Below, in pieces: positions 7,647 to 16,270 of a stretch of DNA of 22,708 bases. Source of the stretch: a virus. The stretch spans positions 1 through 22,708 of the IMG/VR virus record IMGVR_UViG_3300042549_006386; one strand, written 5' to 3'. The position numbers and the translations under genes are program-made. The stretch's first letter is position 1. Every line of letters starts with the position of its first letter. The notes under the pieces were generated by a model. It saw nothing but the letters and a program-made list of their open reading frames with translations, made no database searches and was not told where the DNA came from.

Positions 7647-7658
7647 ATTCTATTTATC
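7647..7658 (-). promoter_or_regulatory. Candidate T4-type late promoter upstream of the 105-aa gene
   Basis: The minus strand reads GATAAATAGAAT, matching the T4/cyanophage late octamer NATAAATA. It shares the 11-mer ATAAATAGAAT with the sites before gp8 and gp25. It overlaps the stop codon of the upstream gene. The predicted start is about 15 bases before the ATG, leaving room for the AAGGA ribosome binding site. It would drive the fibre/adhesin genes. Confidence 0.65.
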
Positions 7659-8436
7659 CTAGTGCGATTGCGAAGGCAACCGCATCATCTGAAGCTCTAC
7701 TGTAAGCTGATGATACTGTTGTCTGTATGATTAAATTACCCACCATAACTGAGTGATTTTGACATTGATACACATAAGTGTTACCTGCTAATACAGAAGG
7801 AACTTTCCAGATAAGTGTTCCGGTTTGTTTTGCTTGAGCATCACTTCCAGTAGTAACAACACCAGCTGTTGATACGTGTGTAAGTCCTACATTATAAAGT
7901 GTTCCACCATTTGACTGTCTTATAAGGAACGGATGGCCTGAAGCATTAATGTTAAATGAAACTGTTTGGCCAGGATGTAAATATATGTCAGGATTGTTAC
8001 CAGAGTATTGGTCAAATAGGTAAGCGCCTGAACCAGAATTAACTACAGCAAAAGTAGTAACACCAGTTCTTACATTAGCATTTGAAGAAAGTGCGAATCC
8101 ATCTACAAAAAGATTTGAGTTGACACTTAAAAGACCAGTTTTACTGGTAATAATATTAAGATTTGAAGTACCTAAAACTGTTAGATTATTTGCAAAAGAA
8201 GCCGAACCATTAGAGTTGATATCATCAAAACTAATTGAATCTAGTACAATATTTCCCGATACTGTTAAGTCGCCACCAATTGTAAGGTTGTTAGCAACCG
8301 CAAAGTTGGTATTTGAATAGAAGGTAGAATTACCACCACCTTCAATCAGTGAATTAGTTTTAGTTACTAAATCCTGTGTCGCAGTCAACCATTGACTAAA
8401 AGTATTTGCGGTATTTAATTGTGAAATTATAGACAT
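7654..8436 (-). CDS. Fibre-like virion protein with C-terminal cupredoxin-like domain
   Basis: 260 residues. Residues 1-35 form a helical leader (MSIISQLNTANTFSQWLTATQDLVTKTNSL). Residues 36-120 have fibre-shaft-like short repeats (NLTIGGDLTVSGNIVLDS, SFANNLTVLGTSNLNIIT). Residues 125-240 look like a cupredoxin: IYLHPGQTVSFNINASGHPFLI, then GTLIWKVPSVLAGNTYVYQCQ, then NHSVMVGNLIIQ. His168, Cys225, His228 and Met231 occupy the places of type-1 copper ligands, and the C-x2-H-x2-M spacing is that of amicyanin. The last 20 residues are a short tail. I recall similar 'GHPF ... YxCQxHxxMxG' domains in marine phage structural proteins, so the family is probably widespread though not functionally explained. 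Copper binding is inferred from the ligands; the domain could also be a metal-free fold relic. The ATG shares one base with the upstream TAA, and AGGATA is the ribosome binding site. Confidence 0.75.
   Translation of the reverse strand: MSIISQLNTANTFSQWLTATQDLVTKTNSLIEGGGNSTFYSNTNFAVANNLTIGGDLTVSGNIVLDSISFDDINSNGSASFANNLTVLGTSNLNIITSKTGLLSVNSNLFVDGFALSSNANVRTGVTTFAVVNSGSGAYLFDQYSGNNPDIYLHPGQTVSFNINASGHPFLIRQSNGGTLYNVGLTHVSTAGVVTTGSDAQAKQTGTLIWKVPSVLAGNTYVYQCQNHSVMVGNLIIQTTVSSAYSRASDDAVAFAIALG
7717..8064 (-). other. Cupredoxin-like domain with full type-1 Cu ligand set (His, Cys, His, Met)
   Basis: Residues 125-240 of the 260-residue protein. Ligand codons read directly: His168 at 7935-7933, Cys225 at 7764-7762, His228 at 7755-7753, Met231 at 7746-7744. 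Cys225 is the only cysteine in the domain. The 57-residue His-to-Cys distance falls between the plastocyanin and azurin values as I remember them. Confidence 0.65.
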
Positions 8437-8663
8437 TACTTATCCTGATTTGCCGCTATTTGTAACAGCAACTGTTTAATCTCTTGCATATCTTCTTCTA
8501 GTTTATTCAATCGAGCTTTATCTTCAGTCTTTTCTAGTTGCTGCTTTTTTGCAAGCTCACGTTTCATATAATACTCATTCAGACCATTTCTATCTGTATT
8601 TAGAATGGCCTTAGAATGAATATCTCTTACAAACGTAGTATCATCAACTTTTACTAATGGCAT
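8436..8663 (-). CDS. Small coiled-coil virion-associated protein (75 aa)
   Basis: Residues 1-35 read MPLVKVDDTTFVRDIHSKAI followed by LNTDRNGLNEYYMKRELAK. Residues 36-72 form a highly charged amphipathic helix with heptad spacing of Leu/Ile (LEKTEDKARLNKLEEDMQEIKQLLLQIAA), a strong coiled-coil candidate. I recall small proteins with the same 'PLVKVD...FVRD..S.AILNTD...NEYY' start followed by a coiled coil next to DUF4815 genes in marine T4-like phages, but no function is known to me. It sits between the giant DUF4815 protein and the cupredoxin-bearing protein. Its 3' end overlaps the latter by one base, suggesting coupled translation. AGGT upstream is a weak ribosome binding site. It might oligomerise or link fibre proteins; that is a guess. 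Confidence 0.75.
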   Translation of the reverse strand: MPLVKVDDTTFVRDIHSKAILNTDRNGLNEYYMKRELAKKQQLEKTEDKARLNKLEEDMQEIKQLLLQIAANQDK

Positions 8664-8666
8664 ATG

Positions 8667-11600
8667 TTAACCTGCTGGGAATGCGATTGCACGAAGGTCA
8701 CGCACTTTTGGAATATCAACTGTATTACTTCCAGACATTACAACTTTAATTGAGAATGTTCTGAACGTAGAGAATCCAGTTGTATCAGTTGTATATCCAA
8801 CAGAGTTGTTTGCAACACCACCAGATCCTGGTGCAAATACTAATTCACGATAATCATTTCTATTTGTAGAAACAAAATTTTCATTACCAAGTTCTGTCAT
8901 CAATTGATAGTTCTTATTATCAAACAAATCACTGTCGGATTTAGAAAGAATTTTGTAATAAACGAATATATTAGATCCGTCCGGTTTGTAACCAGTCAGA
9001 TATACACGAAGATCACCAGAATCAAATCCATCATTTAAAATAACTTTACGAGTCATGTAACGCACCTCAGAGTTACCACCAAGTATTTTATCTTCACCAT
9101 TATATGTAACAATCGCACCAGAACCACCGCCTGATCCAGGAGTTAATGTAATCGTTGGTGAAGTTGTATATCCAGAACCATTAGCAGTAATATACACAGA
9201 AGTGATAGTATTACCACTAACTGTTGCAGCTGCAGTTGCACCAGTACCACCACCACCTGTAATTGATACAGTAACATCAGTAGAATTGGCATAACCAGTT
9301 CCTGATGATGTGATGAAGATTTCAGAGTTTCTTAATGGTAATGTATTGATTATATTTTCAACAATACACATACCAGCTCTAGACGAATCAACAACTGGAG
9401 TTACCGTAGGATTCAATGTTGCCATTGTTGCCTTGAGTATCAAAGATGAATTAGCGCCAGTAATTACACGGCGTCCAAATCCATCATCTGTATAATAATC
9501 TTGCAGCGGTGTGATTGGTAAAAATCCTGTTGAAGCACCAGTGCCATTTATTGTAGAATTAAATGTATACGCAACAGAAGTATTACCAATAATTAAATCA
9601 TTTGTAATTAAGTGTGTTAAATCAAATACTGTATTTGTACTTGGTGCAACAACTTTAAACTGTAATACAGCTGGTGTTCTTGAGAATACATTTCTGTATA
9701 TTCGGAACAACATGTCCGATGTTTGATCCGCAGTCCATGTAGAACCGTTCTGCGACAAGAATAGAGAACCGCCATAGGCCTGTTCTGAAATTTGTCTTTG
9801 TTGCACAATATCTAACTTACCAACTTCAGCAACATATGCCTCATATTTGTTTGAGTTGGCGAAGAATACAAATGAATGTTCGCCTGGTTGTAAATAAATT
9901 GGTGAGTCAAACTTAAATTCAGTATACTTTGTATCATCATCCAAATTTGGAGAATCTGTAGTTTTAACTTTATCTGGTGTTAAAGTAACTGTACCATTTG
10001 GATAAATCACAGAAGATGATGGAACACCATTTACTGTGGGTCTTAATTGTAATGTGATTGGAACAGTATCGTCTTTTGTTTTAAAACAAGCACGAAGTCT
10101 ACTCATATACAGACCTTGTGGGTATGTAATTGGATCAACTAAGAATGTTTGTGCCAATGGATCATACCAACCAACAACTACATCCGTTCTAGCTTGACCA
10201 CTAACTCTAGAAATAGGTTGTTCTTGTTGTACCGCTGTTCTTTGGATTGTAGGTTGAGTAACAGAAAGAATAGTTGCCTCAACTGTTTGCACAGCACCTT
10301 GAGCAAAGAATGATGCATCTCCGTTTGTTGTAGATGATACTACATCATTAATAGCACTATCAATTAGACGAAGTTTCTTTTCACCAATGCGGAAAGTAGA
10401 AGTTGGAATTACAAAGACACCTGCAACATCGCCAGCGGCAGTTGTTTTCATTCTTCCAATAGAATAGAAAGAATCATTGGCAATAGGAGTTGTTGTCCAT
10501 GCGCCAGAAATCATAGCAACTCTTGTTGCAGGATTATATGAAGTAATTGTTGCAGTTTGGCCAGCGCCAGTTCCTGAAACCACAAAAATTGGCGATGTAT
10601 TGTAATCTGAAACATTGTTTGCAGAATTAGCATCTAAGGCCAATGTAATCGAATTTGTATTAGCCGCAGTAACTCGACCTGTATAGTGTTCATAACGGAC
10701 AATCTTAGAAGATGTTCCTGTTGATTGGCCAATCAGATTTGCAGAAGCGAGATTATAAGAACCAGTTGGTTGATTATTAACAATGAAAGCTTCAGTATTT
10801 GATGTTCTAACTATGAATGCAGTACCAACAGATGATGAAGTACCATTGTTGTAAATAGTTACTTGTTCAAAGTTACCAACTTCTGTTCTGTACCCAAGAT
10901 TATTGTTTTGTAATGTAAACTTATTAGCACGAGCTGTAAATGATTCAACAGAAGTTGAATCAAAGAATGGAAACAATGTTGTGTTTGGTTTAAAGTCTGA
11001 AGCAACTACAACAATACCTTTACTTCTCATATAAGGAACAATCGACAAGTCAACTAATCGATCACCAATATTTTGTGTAATGGTTTCTGGAACAACCCTA
11101 GACACAACACCTGAACGAGTAGTGGAACCAGTTTGTGTAGTTGTTGTAATATATTGATCAACGATTGCCAATCCAGGGGTGCCGGCGATGGCGCCAGCAA
11201 AAACCCCTCGGTTAACTGTTTCTGTGGTTGATGTTCCTGTCCAATTCTCTTGCCATGAACCCCATGTGTAATCATAAGGAGAAGTCAATGAAGTGATTCT
11301 ACTCCATGCATCAGCTGAACCGCCAAGATTAATTTTAACATCTGGTTGTCTTACTGTATCTAGCCAAATATCTGTTGTTGGGTCAATTGATATTCTACCA
11401 ACAAAATTAGTAATATTAAATGGATTGACACTTATAGCTTTTGATGCTTTTGGTTGGTCAATAAACATAGTATCAGAAGAACTTACAGTAATAGAAGTTC
11501 CATTTTGAGTATATCCACTTGAGTTAGCAGAATCAAATTCTAATGTAACCGAACTTACAGTAAATGGTGGTCTCAATTCTTGTCTTTTTGGATCAACTGA

Positions 11601-14600
11601 AGCTCTATAATCAACTTGAGCCACATCTGCAACACCAGAACCAGTAAACGAATCTACAATAATACCATTTTTAAATCTTGGCAAATTCTGAGAGTCTAAA
11701 ATTGTCAAATCTTGTTTAGAAACAGTGCTTTGTTCAAGTAATGACAATGCAGTATAGTACTCAAGATTTTCAACACGTTTTTCAATAGTACCAATATCAC
11801 GCATTGTATAACGTCTATGGTTAATAAATTGTGTTGATACATTTGAAGTATTTGCAGTAAAAGCTGGATTACGCAAAATAAACAATGTCATTGAGTTGTC
11901 TTTGTCTTTTGGATCATCTGGATATAAAGATGATACACCCTTAACAACTTCAAATGTTCTATCTTTGTTTAGTATAACTTTATCATTTCTTGCCAAATAA
12001 TAATTATAACTCAGAATAATATCTGAACCATTTTCTGGAATCTTAGGTCCGGTTGTTGATGAATCTACATCGAATACAACAGAGTTTGCTGTCGCAGCAG
12101 TTGCCGAAGCACGAACAGGCCTAAAATCTAAACAATCACGAAGTGAATAGTTTGATCCAGTTGATGAGGTATATGTTGGAATATCTTCATATGCGAATCC
12201 ACTATATGAATCATTTGTAAAGAATCCTGCACCAGATGATGAGAACCTGTTAAATTTAATAACAATAGGACCAACCGGTGCAGCAACACCAGGCTTGAGT
12301 TTAATAGAACCGTGATCGTAATATGAATCTTTTTGACCAGTATTGAATGTATACCTTGAAGTAACATCAATTGCATTAGCAGAGTTAGCCTGTGTAATAT
12401 GGGTATTATTAAAATCTAATACAGAAACTATATTACAAACATCTGAAACATATAATGATTGTGCAACACTTGGTACTCTAACAACATTATTTGCCGCAAT
12501 TTGAATTTGACCATTTGATGAATATAGATTTACACCACCATTGGCAAATATATTAACACCACCAGATAATTGCAATGATGTATTTGCAGCTACATATGTT
12601 TTAGTTTTTGGATTTGGTGCAGTAGCGTCAATTGTTGCATATACATTTGCAGTTAAATTGACACCATTTGTAATTGTAATTCTTCTTGTTGCTTGATCAA
12701 CTGTAAATAGGTCAGCAGGAATTGTTTTACCAACTTCATATCCAGAAGAACCAGCAGCTGTAACAACAACTTGATAATTAGATTGTCTTGTAGTTGTTGA
12801 TGTAGCAGTGGATAAGGCTTCACCAGAACCCAGACTTAATGCCGTTGATAGTCCAGTTGAAAATGGTACTGCCTCATACAGTCTTCTGAATGACAATGAA
12901 AGACCAGAAATTGAATTATTTGCAATATAATCTTCACCTAATCTAAACAACAAAGCTTCAGAGTTTGTGTCGCTAATAAAAACATCATCAAATGTTGTTG
13001 AGTGATCTTTTGATCTTTGGTCAATATCGATAGCAGCAACTCTTGCAGCTGCGCCAGCACCACTAGTAACTACAATAGAGTTTACATCATTAAATTCAAA
13101 ATCAATTGAATATGCGGATGCATTTGTTAATGTTGCAACAAATGGATCAGACAAAGTAATAGTCGAATTTACTCCACTATAATTGGTAATTAATTTTGGA
13201 TTTTCACCAACTCCCGGACCACTAGTTATTCTGAATTTTGCACCAATGTAAGCATTATCAGTTGTCATCCTGTTATTAGCTAAAATCAAAGTATTAGCAA
13301 TTTGAACAGCACTCACATTGATAGCTGTATTAACTACACCTGTTAATGATCCAACATTAACGTCAAACAAGAAAGTTTTGTATTGATATGTTGCAGAATT
13401 GGATGTGTTTGTTGCTGAATCAAACTGAATAGATTTAATTCTTGCAGTACCAATCTTTGTGTTGGAAATAGTTGCAGTAGAGGTTACATTAATCGATGAG
13501 TTGGGAACACAATGCAAGTCAACAGTTTGAAGACTGTTAATTGGTAATGTACCGTAAAGTGTATTTGCGTAGACATAATATCCATAGTCTGCGGTAATAC
13601 GCTTACTTGTTACACTTTCAGTTTCTCTTGGTTTTGGAACAATAAGTGTTGTTGGCGAAACTGTTTCATATTCATAACCATACACATACGCTTTGCCTGG
13701 AGATATAATAACTTCCATGTTTGCTGTATTTGCAGCGGATGTGTTTAATGTTAAAGTGAATGGTCTAACCGTATAGTTACCAGATTCGTCATATGTTCTA
13801 CGAGCTAAATTGTCTTCTAATACAGAGTAAACTGGATATCTATCATATTTTGTTAGATTACCCTCTTGAATTCGAGCAAGTTCAATGAATTGAGTATCAT
13901 CCGTAGATTCAAGACTTCTTTGTGCCAAAGTCAGTACAATCTTGTATCTATCAGATCCTGGTGCTTGATAGTTTGAAGCATCTTGTGCTGGATCTAAAAG
14001 AGTTGTATCTGATGTGTATGATACTATAGATTCCGTTATTTCAAAACCAACTCTTGCATTTGCAGTTGCTGAATATTTTGAAACATCTATGGTTTGTGCA
14101 TTGTTCTTAATAAAGAAGCCTTCGTAATAGAAAACGCCTTCATTAACTGAAAAAATTTGACCTGCACCAACACCAGATGCGGCAATATTAGCTGAAACAG
14201 TAGTAGTCTCAAATGTTTTAATTGTATCACCAGCAGCAAATGGTGCACCATAAATTTGTTTAACCAATAAAGTTTTTGGGTCGCCAGTGCCAGCATTAGC
14301 ATCAAATACTTTAAGAACAAGAGCTCTTTTTGTTGGATTTGTATTGTCATCTACAAGAGTTTTGTCGATGAAATTATTCGCTGTTACAACTGTTCCAGCA
14401 AATGTAGATTCTAAATTTAAAGATACTACATCTTGAAAAAATGTTTGGCCGCCAGTTACAACAGAACCGTTCTTGTATACAGAAGTACCAAAGCGTTGAA
14501 CTTGCTTTTGTAATATGGTTTGTAGTTGTGTTAATTCACGAGCTTGAACCGCATATCCTGGCTTAAACAACATGCGAAGAAATTTCTTATCTTCATCATA

Positions 14601-14645
14601 GTCATCATAATATGGGTTTACATTAAAATTGGTATCAAGAGCCAT
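8667..14645 (-). CDS. Giant DUF4815-type virion structural protein (1992 aa)
   Basis: The N-terminus (FNVNPYYDDYDEDKKFLRML, FKPGYAVQARELTQLQTILQ, FGTSVYKNGSVVTGGQ) matches the DUF4815 proteins of cyanophage- and pelagiphage-type myoviruses as I remember them. Further landmarks are YTSSTGSNYSLRDCLDFRPV near 824-844, a helical TIEKRVENLEYYTALSLLEQ near 953-972, and DPLAQTFLVDP near 1495. Two copies of the Gly-Tyr beta module follow near 1775-1848, then a C-terminal beta domain. By position it stands where T4 has genes 9-12, so it may be the large peripheral baseplate or fibre-anchoring protein. That role is inferred from gene order. It has no enzymatic motif, signal peptide or membrane segment. 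AAGGA before the ATG overlaps the end of the gp8-like gene. It covers about a quarter of the window without a frameshift. Confidence 0.85.
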   Translation of the reverse strand: MALDTNFNVNPYYDDYDEDKKFLRMLFKPGYAVQARELTQLQTILQKQVQRFGTSVYKNGSVVTGGQTFFQDVVSLNLESTFAGTVVTANNFIDKTLVDDNTNPTKRALVLKVFDANAGTGDPKTLLVKQIYGAPFAAGDTIKTFETTTVSANIAASGVGAGQIFSVNEGVFYYEGFFIKNNAQTIDVSKYSATANARVGFEITESIVSYTSDTTLLDPAQDASNYQAPGSDRYKIVLTLAQRSLESTDDTQFIELARIQEGNLTKYDRYPVYSVLEDNLARRTYDESGNYTVRPFTLTLNTSAANTANMEVIISPGKAYVYGYEYETVSPTTLIVPKPRETESVTSKRITADYGYYVYANTLYGTLPINSLQTVDLHCVPNSSINVTSTATISNTKIGTARIKSIQFDSATNTSNSATYQYKTFLFDVNVGSLTGVVNTAINVSAVQIANTLILANNRMTTDNAYIGAKFRITSGPGVGENPKLITNYSGVNSTITLSDPFVATLTNASAYSIDFEFNDVNSIVVTSGAGAAARVAAIDIDQRSKDHSTTFDDVFISDTNSEALLFRLGEDYIANNSISGLSLSFRRLYEAVPFSTGLSTALSLGSGEALSTATSTTTRQSNYQVVVTAAGSSGYEVGKTIPADLFTVDQATRRITITNGVNLTANVYATIDATAPNPKTKTYVAANTSLQLSGGVNIFANGGVNLYSSNGQIQIAANNVVRVPSVAQSLYVSDVCNIVSVLDFNNTHITQANSANAIDVTSRYTFNTGQKDSYYDHGSIKLKPGVAAPVGPIVIKFNRFSSSGAGFFTNDSYSGFAYEDIPTYTSSTGSNYSLRDCLDFRPVRASATAATANSVVFDVDSSTTGPKIPENGSDIILSYNYYLARNDKVILNKDRTFEVVKGVSSLYPDDPKDKDNSMTLFILRNPAFTANTSNVSTQFINHRRYTMRDIGTIEKRVENLEYYTALSLLEQSTVSKQDLTILDSQNLPRFKNGIIVDSFTGSGVADVAQVDYRASVDPKRQELRPPFTVSSVTLEFDSANSSGYTQNGTSITVSSSDTMFIDQPKASKAISVNPFNITNFVGRISIDPTTDIWLDTVRQPDVKINLGGSADAWSRITSLTSPYDYTWGSWQENWTGTSTTETVNRGVFAGAIAGTPGLAIVDQYITTTTQTGSTTRSGVVSRVVPETITQNIGDRLVDLSIVPYMRSKGIVVVASDFKPNTTLFPFFDSTSVESFTARANKFTLQNNNLGYRTEVGNFEQVTIYNNGTSSSVGTAFIVRTSNTEAFIVNNQPTGSYNLASANLIGQSTGTSSKIVRYEHYTGRVTAANTNSITLALDANSANNVSDYNTSPIFVVSGTGAGQTATITSYNPATRVAMISGAWTTTPIANDSFYSIGRMKTTAAGDVAGVFVIPTSTFRIGEKKLRLIDSAINDVVSSTTNGDASFFAQGAVQTVEATILSVTQPTIQRTAVQQEQPISRVSGQARTDVVVGWYDPLAQTFLVDPITYPQGLYMSRLRACFKTKDDTVPITLQLRPTVNGVPSSSVIYPNGTVTLTPDKVKTTDSPNLDDDTKYTEFKFDSPIYLQPGEHSFVFFANSNKYEAYVAEVGKLDIVQQRQISEQAYGGSLFLSQNGSTWTADQTSDMLFRIYRNVFSRTPAVLQFKVVAPSTNTVFDLTHLITNDLIIGNTSVAYTFNSTINGTGASTGFLPITPLQDYYTDDGFGRRVITGANSSLILKATMATLNPTVTPVVDSSRAGMCIVENIINTLPLRNSEIFITSSGTGYANSTDVTVSITGGGGTGATAAATVSGNTITSVYITANGSGYTTSPTITLTPGSGGGSGAIVTYNGEDKILGGNSEVRYMTRKVILNDGFDSGDLRVYLTGYKPDGSNIFVYYKILSKSDSDLFDNKNYQLMTELGNENFVSTNRNDYRELVFAPGSGGVANNSVGYTTDTTGFSTFRTFSIKVVMSGSNTVDIPKVRDLRAIAFPAG
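9100..9320 (-). repeat. Gly-Tyr beta module (two tandem units) in the 1992-aa protein
   Basis: The units read TSSGTGYANSTDVTVSITGG and TANGSGYTTSPTITLTPGSG, each followed by a glycine turn and Ala/Thr strand (GTGATAAATVSGN; GGGSGAIVTY). The same pattern occurs in gp6, gp7-like and gp8-like proteins of this window. Confidence 0.7.
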
Positions 14646-14654
14646 TGACTGTCC

Positions 14655-16256
14655 TTAGAAACTTACGATTAGTTTAATATTTTCCGCCTGGCCATCTGCC
14701 CGGTCGAGTTTTGTTATATTTTCCGTATACATTATATCACCTGTATATGGTTCAAATTCTGGTTGAGATGTTGCGGTAACTGTTCTAGAAGAACCCGAGC
14801 TAAAACCAATAAGTGGAAGACCCGTAACAAATGTTCCTTTGACTTTTGTTAACCTAACTCCGTTGGTAGTTTGTGCATTAATAAAACCATAAGCATTTGG
14901 ATTAGATACTGATCCTTGATAAACATATTCATTCAAAGAAAAAGAACTTCCAGCAACAACATCTAAATTGGTAGTCTGTGATATAACAGAATTAGCTGTA
15001 GCAGTATTTGCTGCAACAGTTGAACCATATTTATATGGATCTCTCAACAATCCAATTTGTCTAAATGAAGTATCAATTGAAATTAATCCCTGTTCAGTAG
15101 AATCAATTTCTCCAATTCTAACAGCAACCATTACATTATTTGCACTTAATTCTTTAGCAGGATTAAAAGAGTGACCAAACTTTGGTGGCAAAATAACTCT
15201 AGTTTGAGCACCAGAACCTGAACCGTAAATGAACGCATTTGCTGTGGTATAATCAGAACCAATAGTAGAAACAGTAATCTTAGATATATTAGCTTGAGCT
15301 GCTGAAGCACCAGAAGACGTGTTGGAAAGCGTGGCACTTGCAACAGCACCAATGCCATCACCAGAAATATAAACTCTGGTTGAGATTGTTATGTTATTAG
15401 CATTACCACCAACTCCACTTGTTGCGGCTGACAATGTTATAATACCTGTTGTGTTTGAAATAGAGCTAATGAAAGTATCTGCCAATATACCTGTTCCACT
15501 GATGGTCAAGTTACTTAAATTGGCTAAAGTTGGAATACTGAATACAGATAAAGTTAATGAGGTGTTTGATAGCTTTAACGATGTTTGACCAGAGGTGAAA
15601 GAATCAACCCTAATGTTGGAAGCTTGTCTATAATTAACACCTGAATTGGTAACAACAATTGTAGTTAGTTCTCCATCAACAACACCAGAACTATTAACGC
15701 CATAGTCTAATGCAGCTGTAGAGGTTGGAGCTGGTATCCATTGCGTTGTTAAAAACTTATTTGATGGTTTAACATTGTACATATACTTCCAAACAAACCC
15801 ATCACCTGTAGAGATGTTGCCGTTAGAAGTTGTATAGTCACCTGAAGGTTCGACTGTGGAGTTTGCAGATGCGTTATTAGAAACACACTTATAAACATTT
15901 CTTGCCGATGTGATTACATACATCGGCTTCAAATTTTGTGTGGTATTTGAAGACAATAATGTTGCAACTTCAATTGTATCATCATATTGACGATATCTGG
16001 TATTTGAAGTCCAGTTAACCTTTGGAACCACCAATTCAACATCATTTCCTGTTGCTCTTTTTGCAGCAAAGATGTTATCCCAAGTATTTTTTTCTGCCGA
16101 TATTGTATCGACAATAGAATCTGGAGAGGATTCATTTGCGTAAGGAACATGGTTTCCAATAAAGACATATGCTATAGTTGGATTAGCCTCCGAGAACGAT
16201 TCTTTGAATTGTTCCGCCGTATTAAACGATAATTTTTTGTTAGTTATTGCTGCCAT
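14655..16256 (-). CDS. gp8: Baseplate wedge protein, gp8-like (533 aa)
   Basis: The conserved blocks match T4 gp8 as recalled. They are AEQFKESFSEANPTIAYVFIG at the start (T4: ..YNSIGSGPDKNTIFITFG), VVPKVNWTSNTRY near 76-88, DGFVWKYMYNV near 152-162 (T4 DGYVWEYLFEI), FRQIGLLRDP near 398-407 (T4 FRQISIITNP), and the C-terminus GDIMYTENITKLDRADGQAE followed by NIKLIVSF (T4 GEMIYMENRP...QTEEINILFTF). T4 gp8 has about 334 residues. The extra length lies mainly between DGFVW and FRQI, where Gly-Tyr beta modules are inserted. gp8 is a wedge component that binds gp7 and gp10 in the T4 baseplate. Its ATG lies 6 bases after a late-promoter octamer, with no Shine-Dalgarno. It follows the gp7-like gene, the same order as T4. 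Confidence 0.88.
   Translation of the reverse strand: MAAITNKKLSFNTAEQFKESFSEANPTIAYVFIGNHVPYANESSPDSIVDTISAEKNTWDNIFAAKRATGNDVELVVPKVNWTSNTRYRQYDDTIEVATLLSSNTTQNLKPMYVITSARNVYKCVSNNASANSTVEPSGDYTTSNGNISTGDGFVWKYMYNVKPSNKFLTTQWIPAPTSTAALDYGVNSSGVVDGELTTIVVTNSGVNYRQASNIRVDSFTSGQTSLKLSNTSLTLSVFSIPTLANLSNLTISGTGILADTFISSISNTTGIITLSAATSGVGGNANNITISTRVYISGDGIGAVASATLSNTSSGASAAQANISKITVSTIGSDYTTANAFIYGSGSGAQTRVILPPKFGHSFNPAKELSANNVMVAVRIGEIDSTEQGLISIDTSFRQIGLLRDPYKYGSTVAANTATANSVISQTTNLDVVAGSSFSLNEYVYQGSVSNPNAYGFINAQTTNGVRLTKVKGTFVTGLPLIGFSSGSSRTVTATSQPEFEPYTGDIMYTENITKLDRADGQAENIKLIVSF
15192..15674 (-). repeat. Inserted Gly-Tyr beta-module region in gp8-like protein
   Basis: Residues 195-355 contain VVTNSGVNYRQASNIRVDSF near the start and TVSTIGSDYTTANAFIYGSG with GAQTRV near the end. 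These are diverged units of the module also seen in gp6 and gp7-like. The stretch is absent from T4 gp8 as I recall it and lies between two conserved gp8 blocks. Confidence 0.6.
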
Positions 16257-16258
16257 AA

Positions 16259-16270
16259 ATTCTATTTATG
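16259..16270 (-). promoter_or_regulatory. Candidate T4-type late promoter immediately before gp8-like gene
   Basis: The minus strand reads CATAAATAGAAT, including the shared 11-mer ATAAATAGAAT. By the T4 rule (start six bases after the octamer) transcription would begin one base before the ATG at 16256. No Shine-Dalgarno is present between octamer and ATG. It overlaps the stop of the gp7-like gene. Confidence 0.6.

Noticed and set aside
8667-14645. Possible frameshift or fusion explaining the very long gene
   Set aside because: Landmarks of the DUF4815-type family appear in order along one unbroken frame, so the length seems genuine.
15028-15035. Another exact TATAAATA on the minus strand
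   Set aside because: It lies inside the gp8-like coding sequence encoding Tyr-Lys-Tyr, no gene starts nearby, and the following GAAT of the other three sites is missing.
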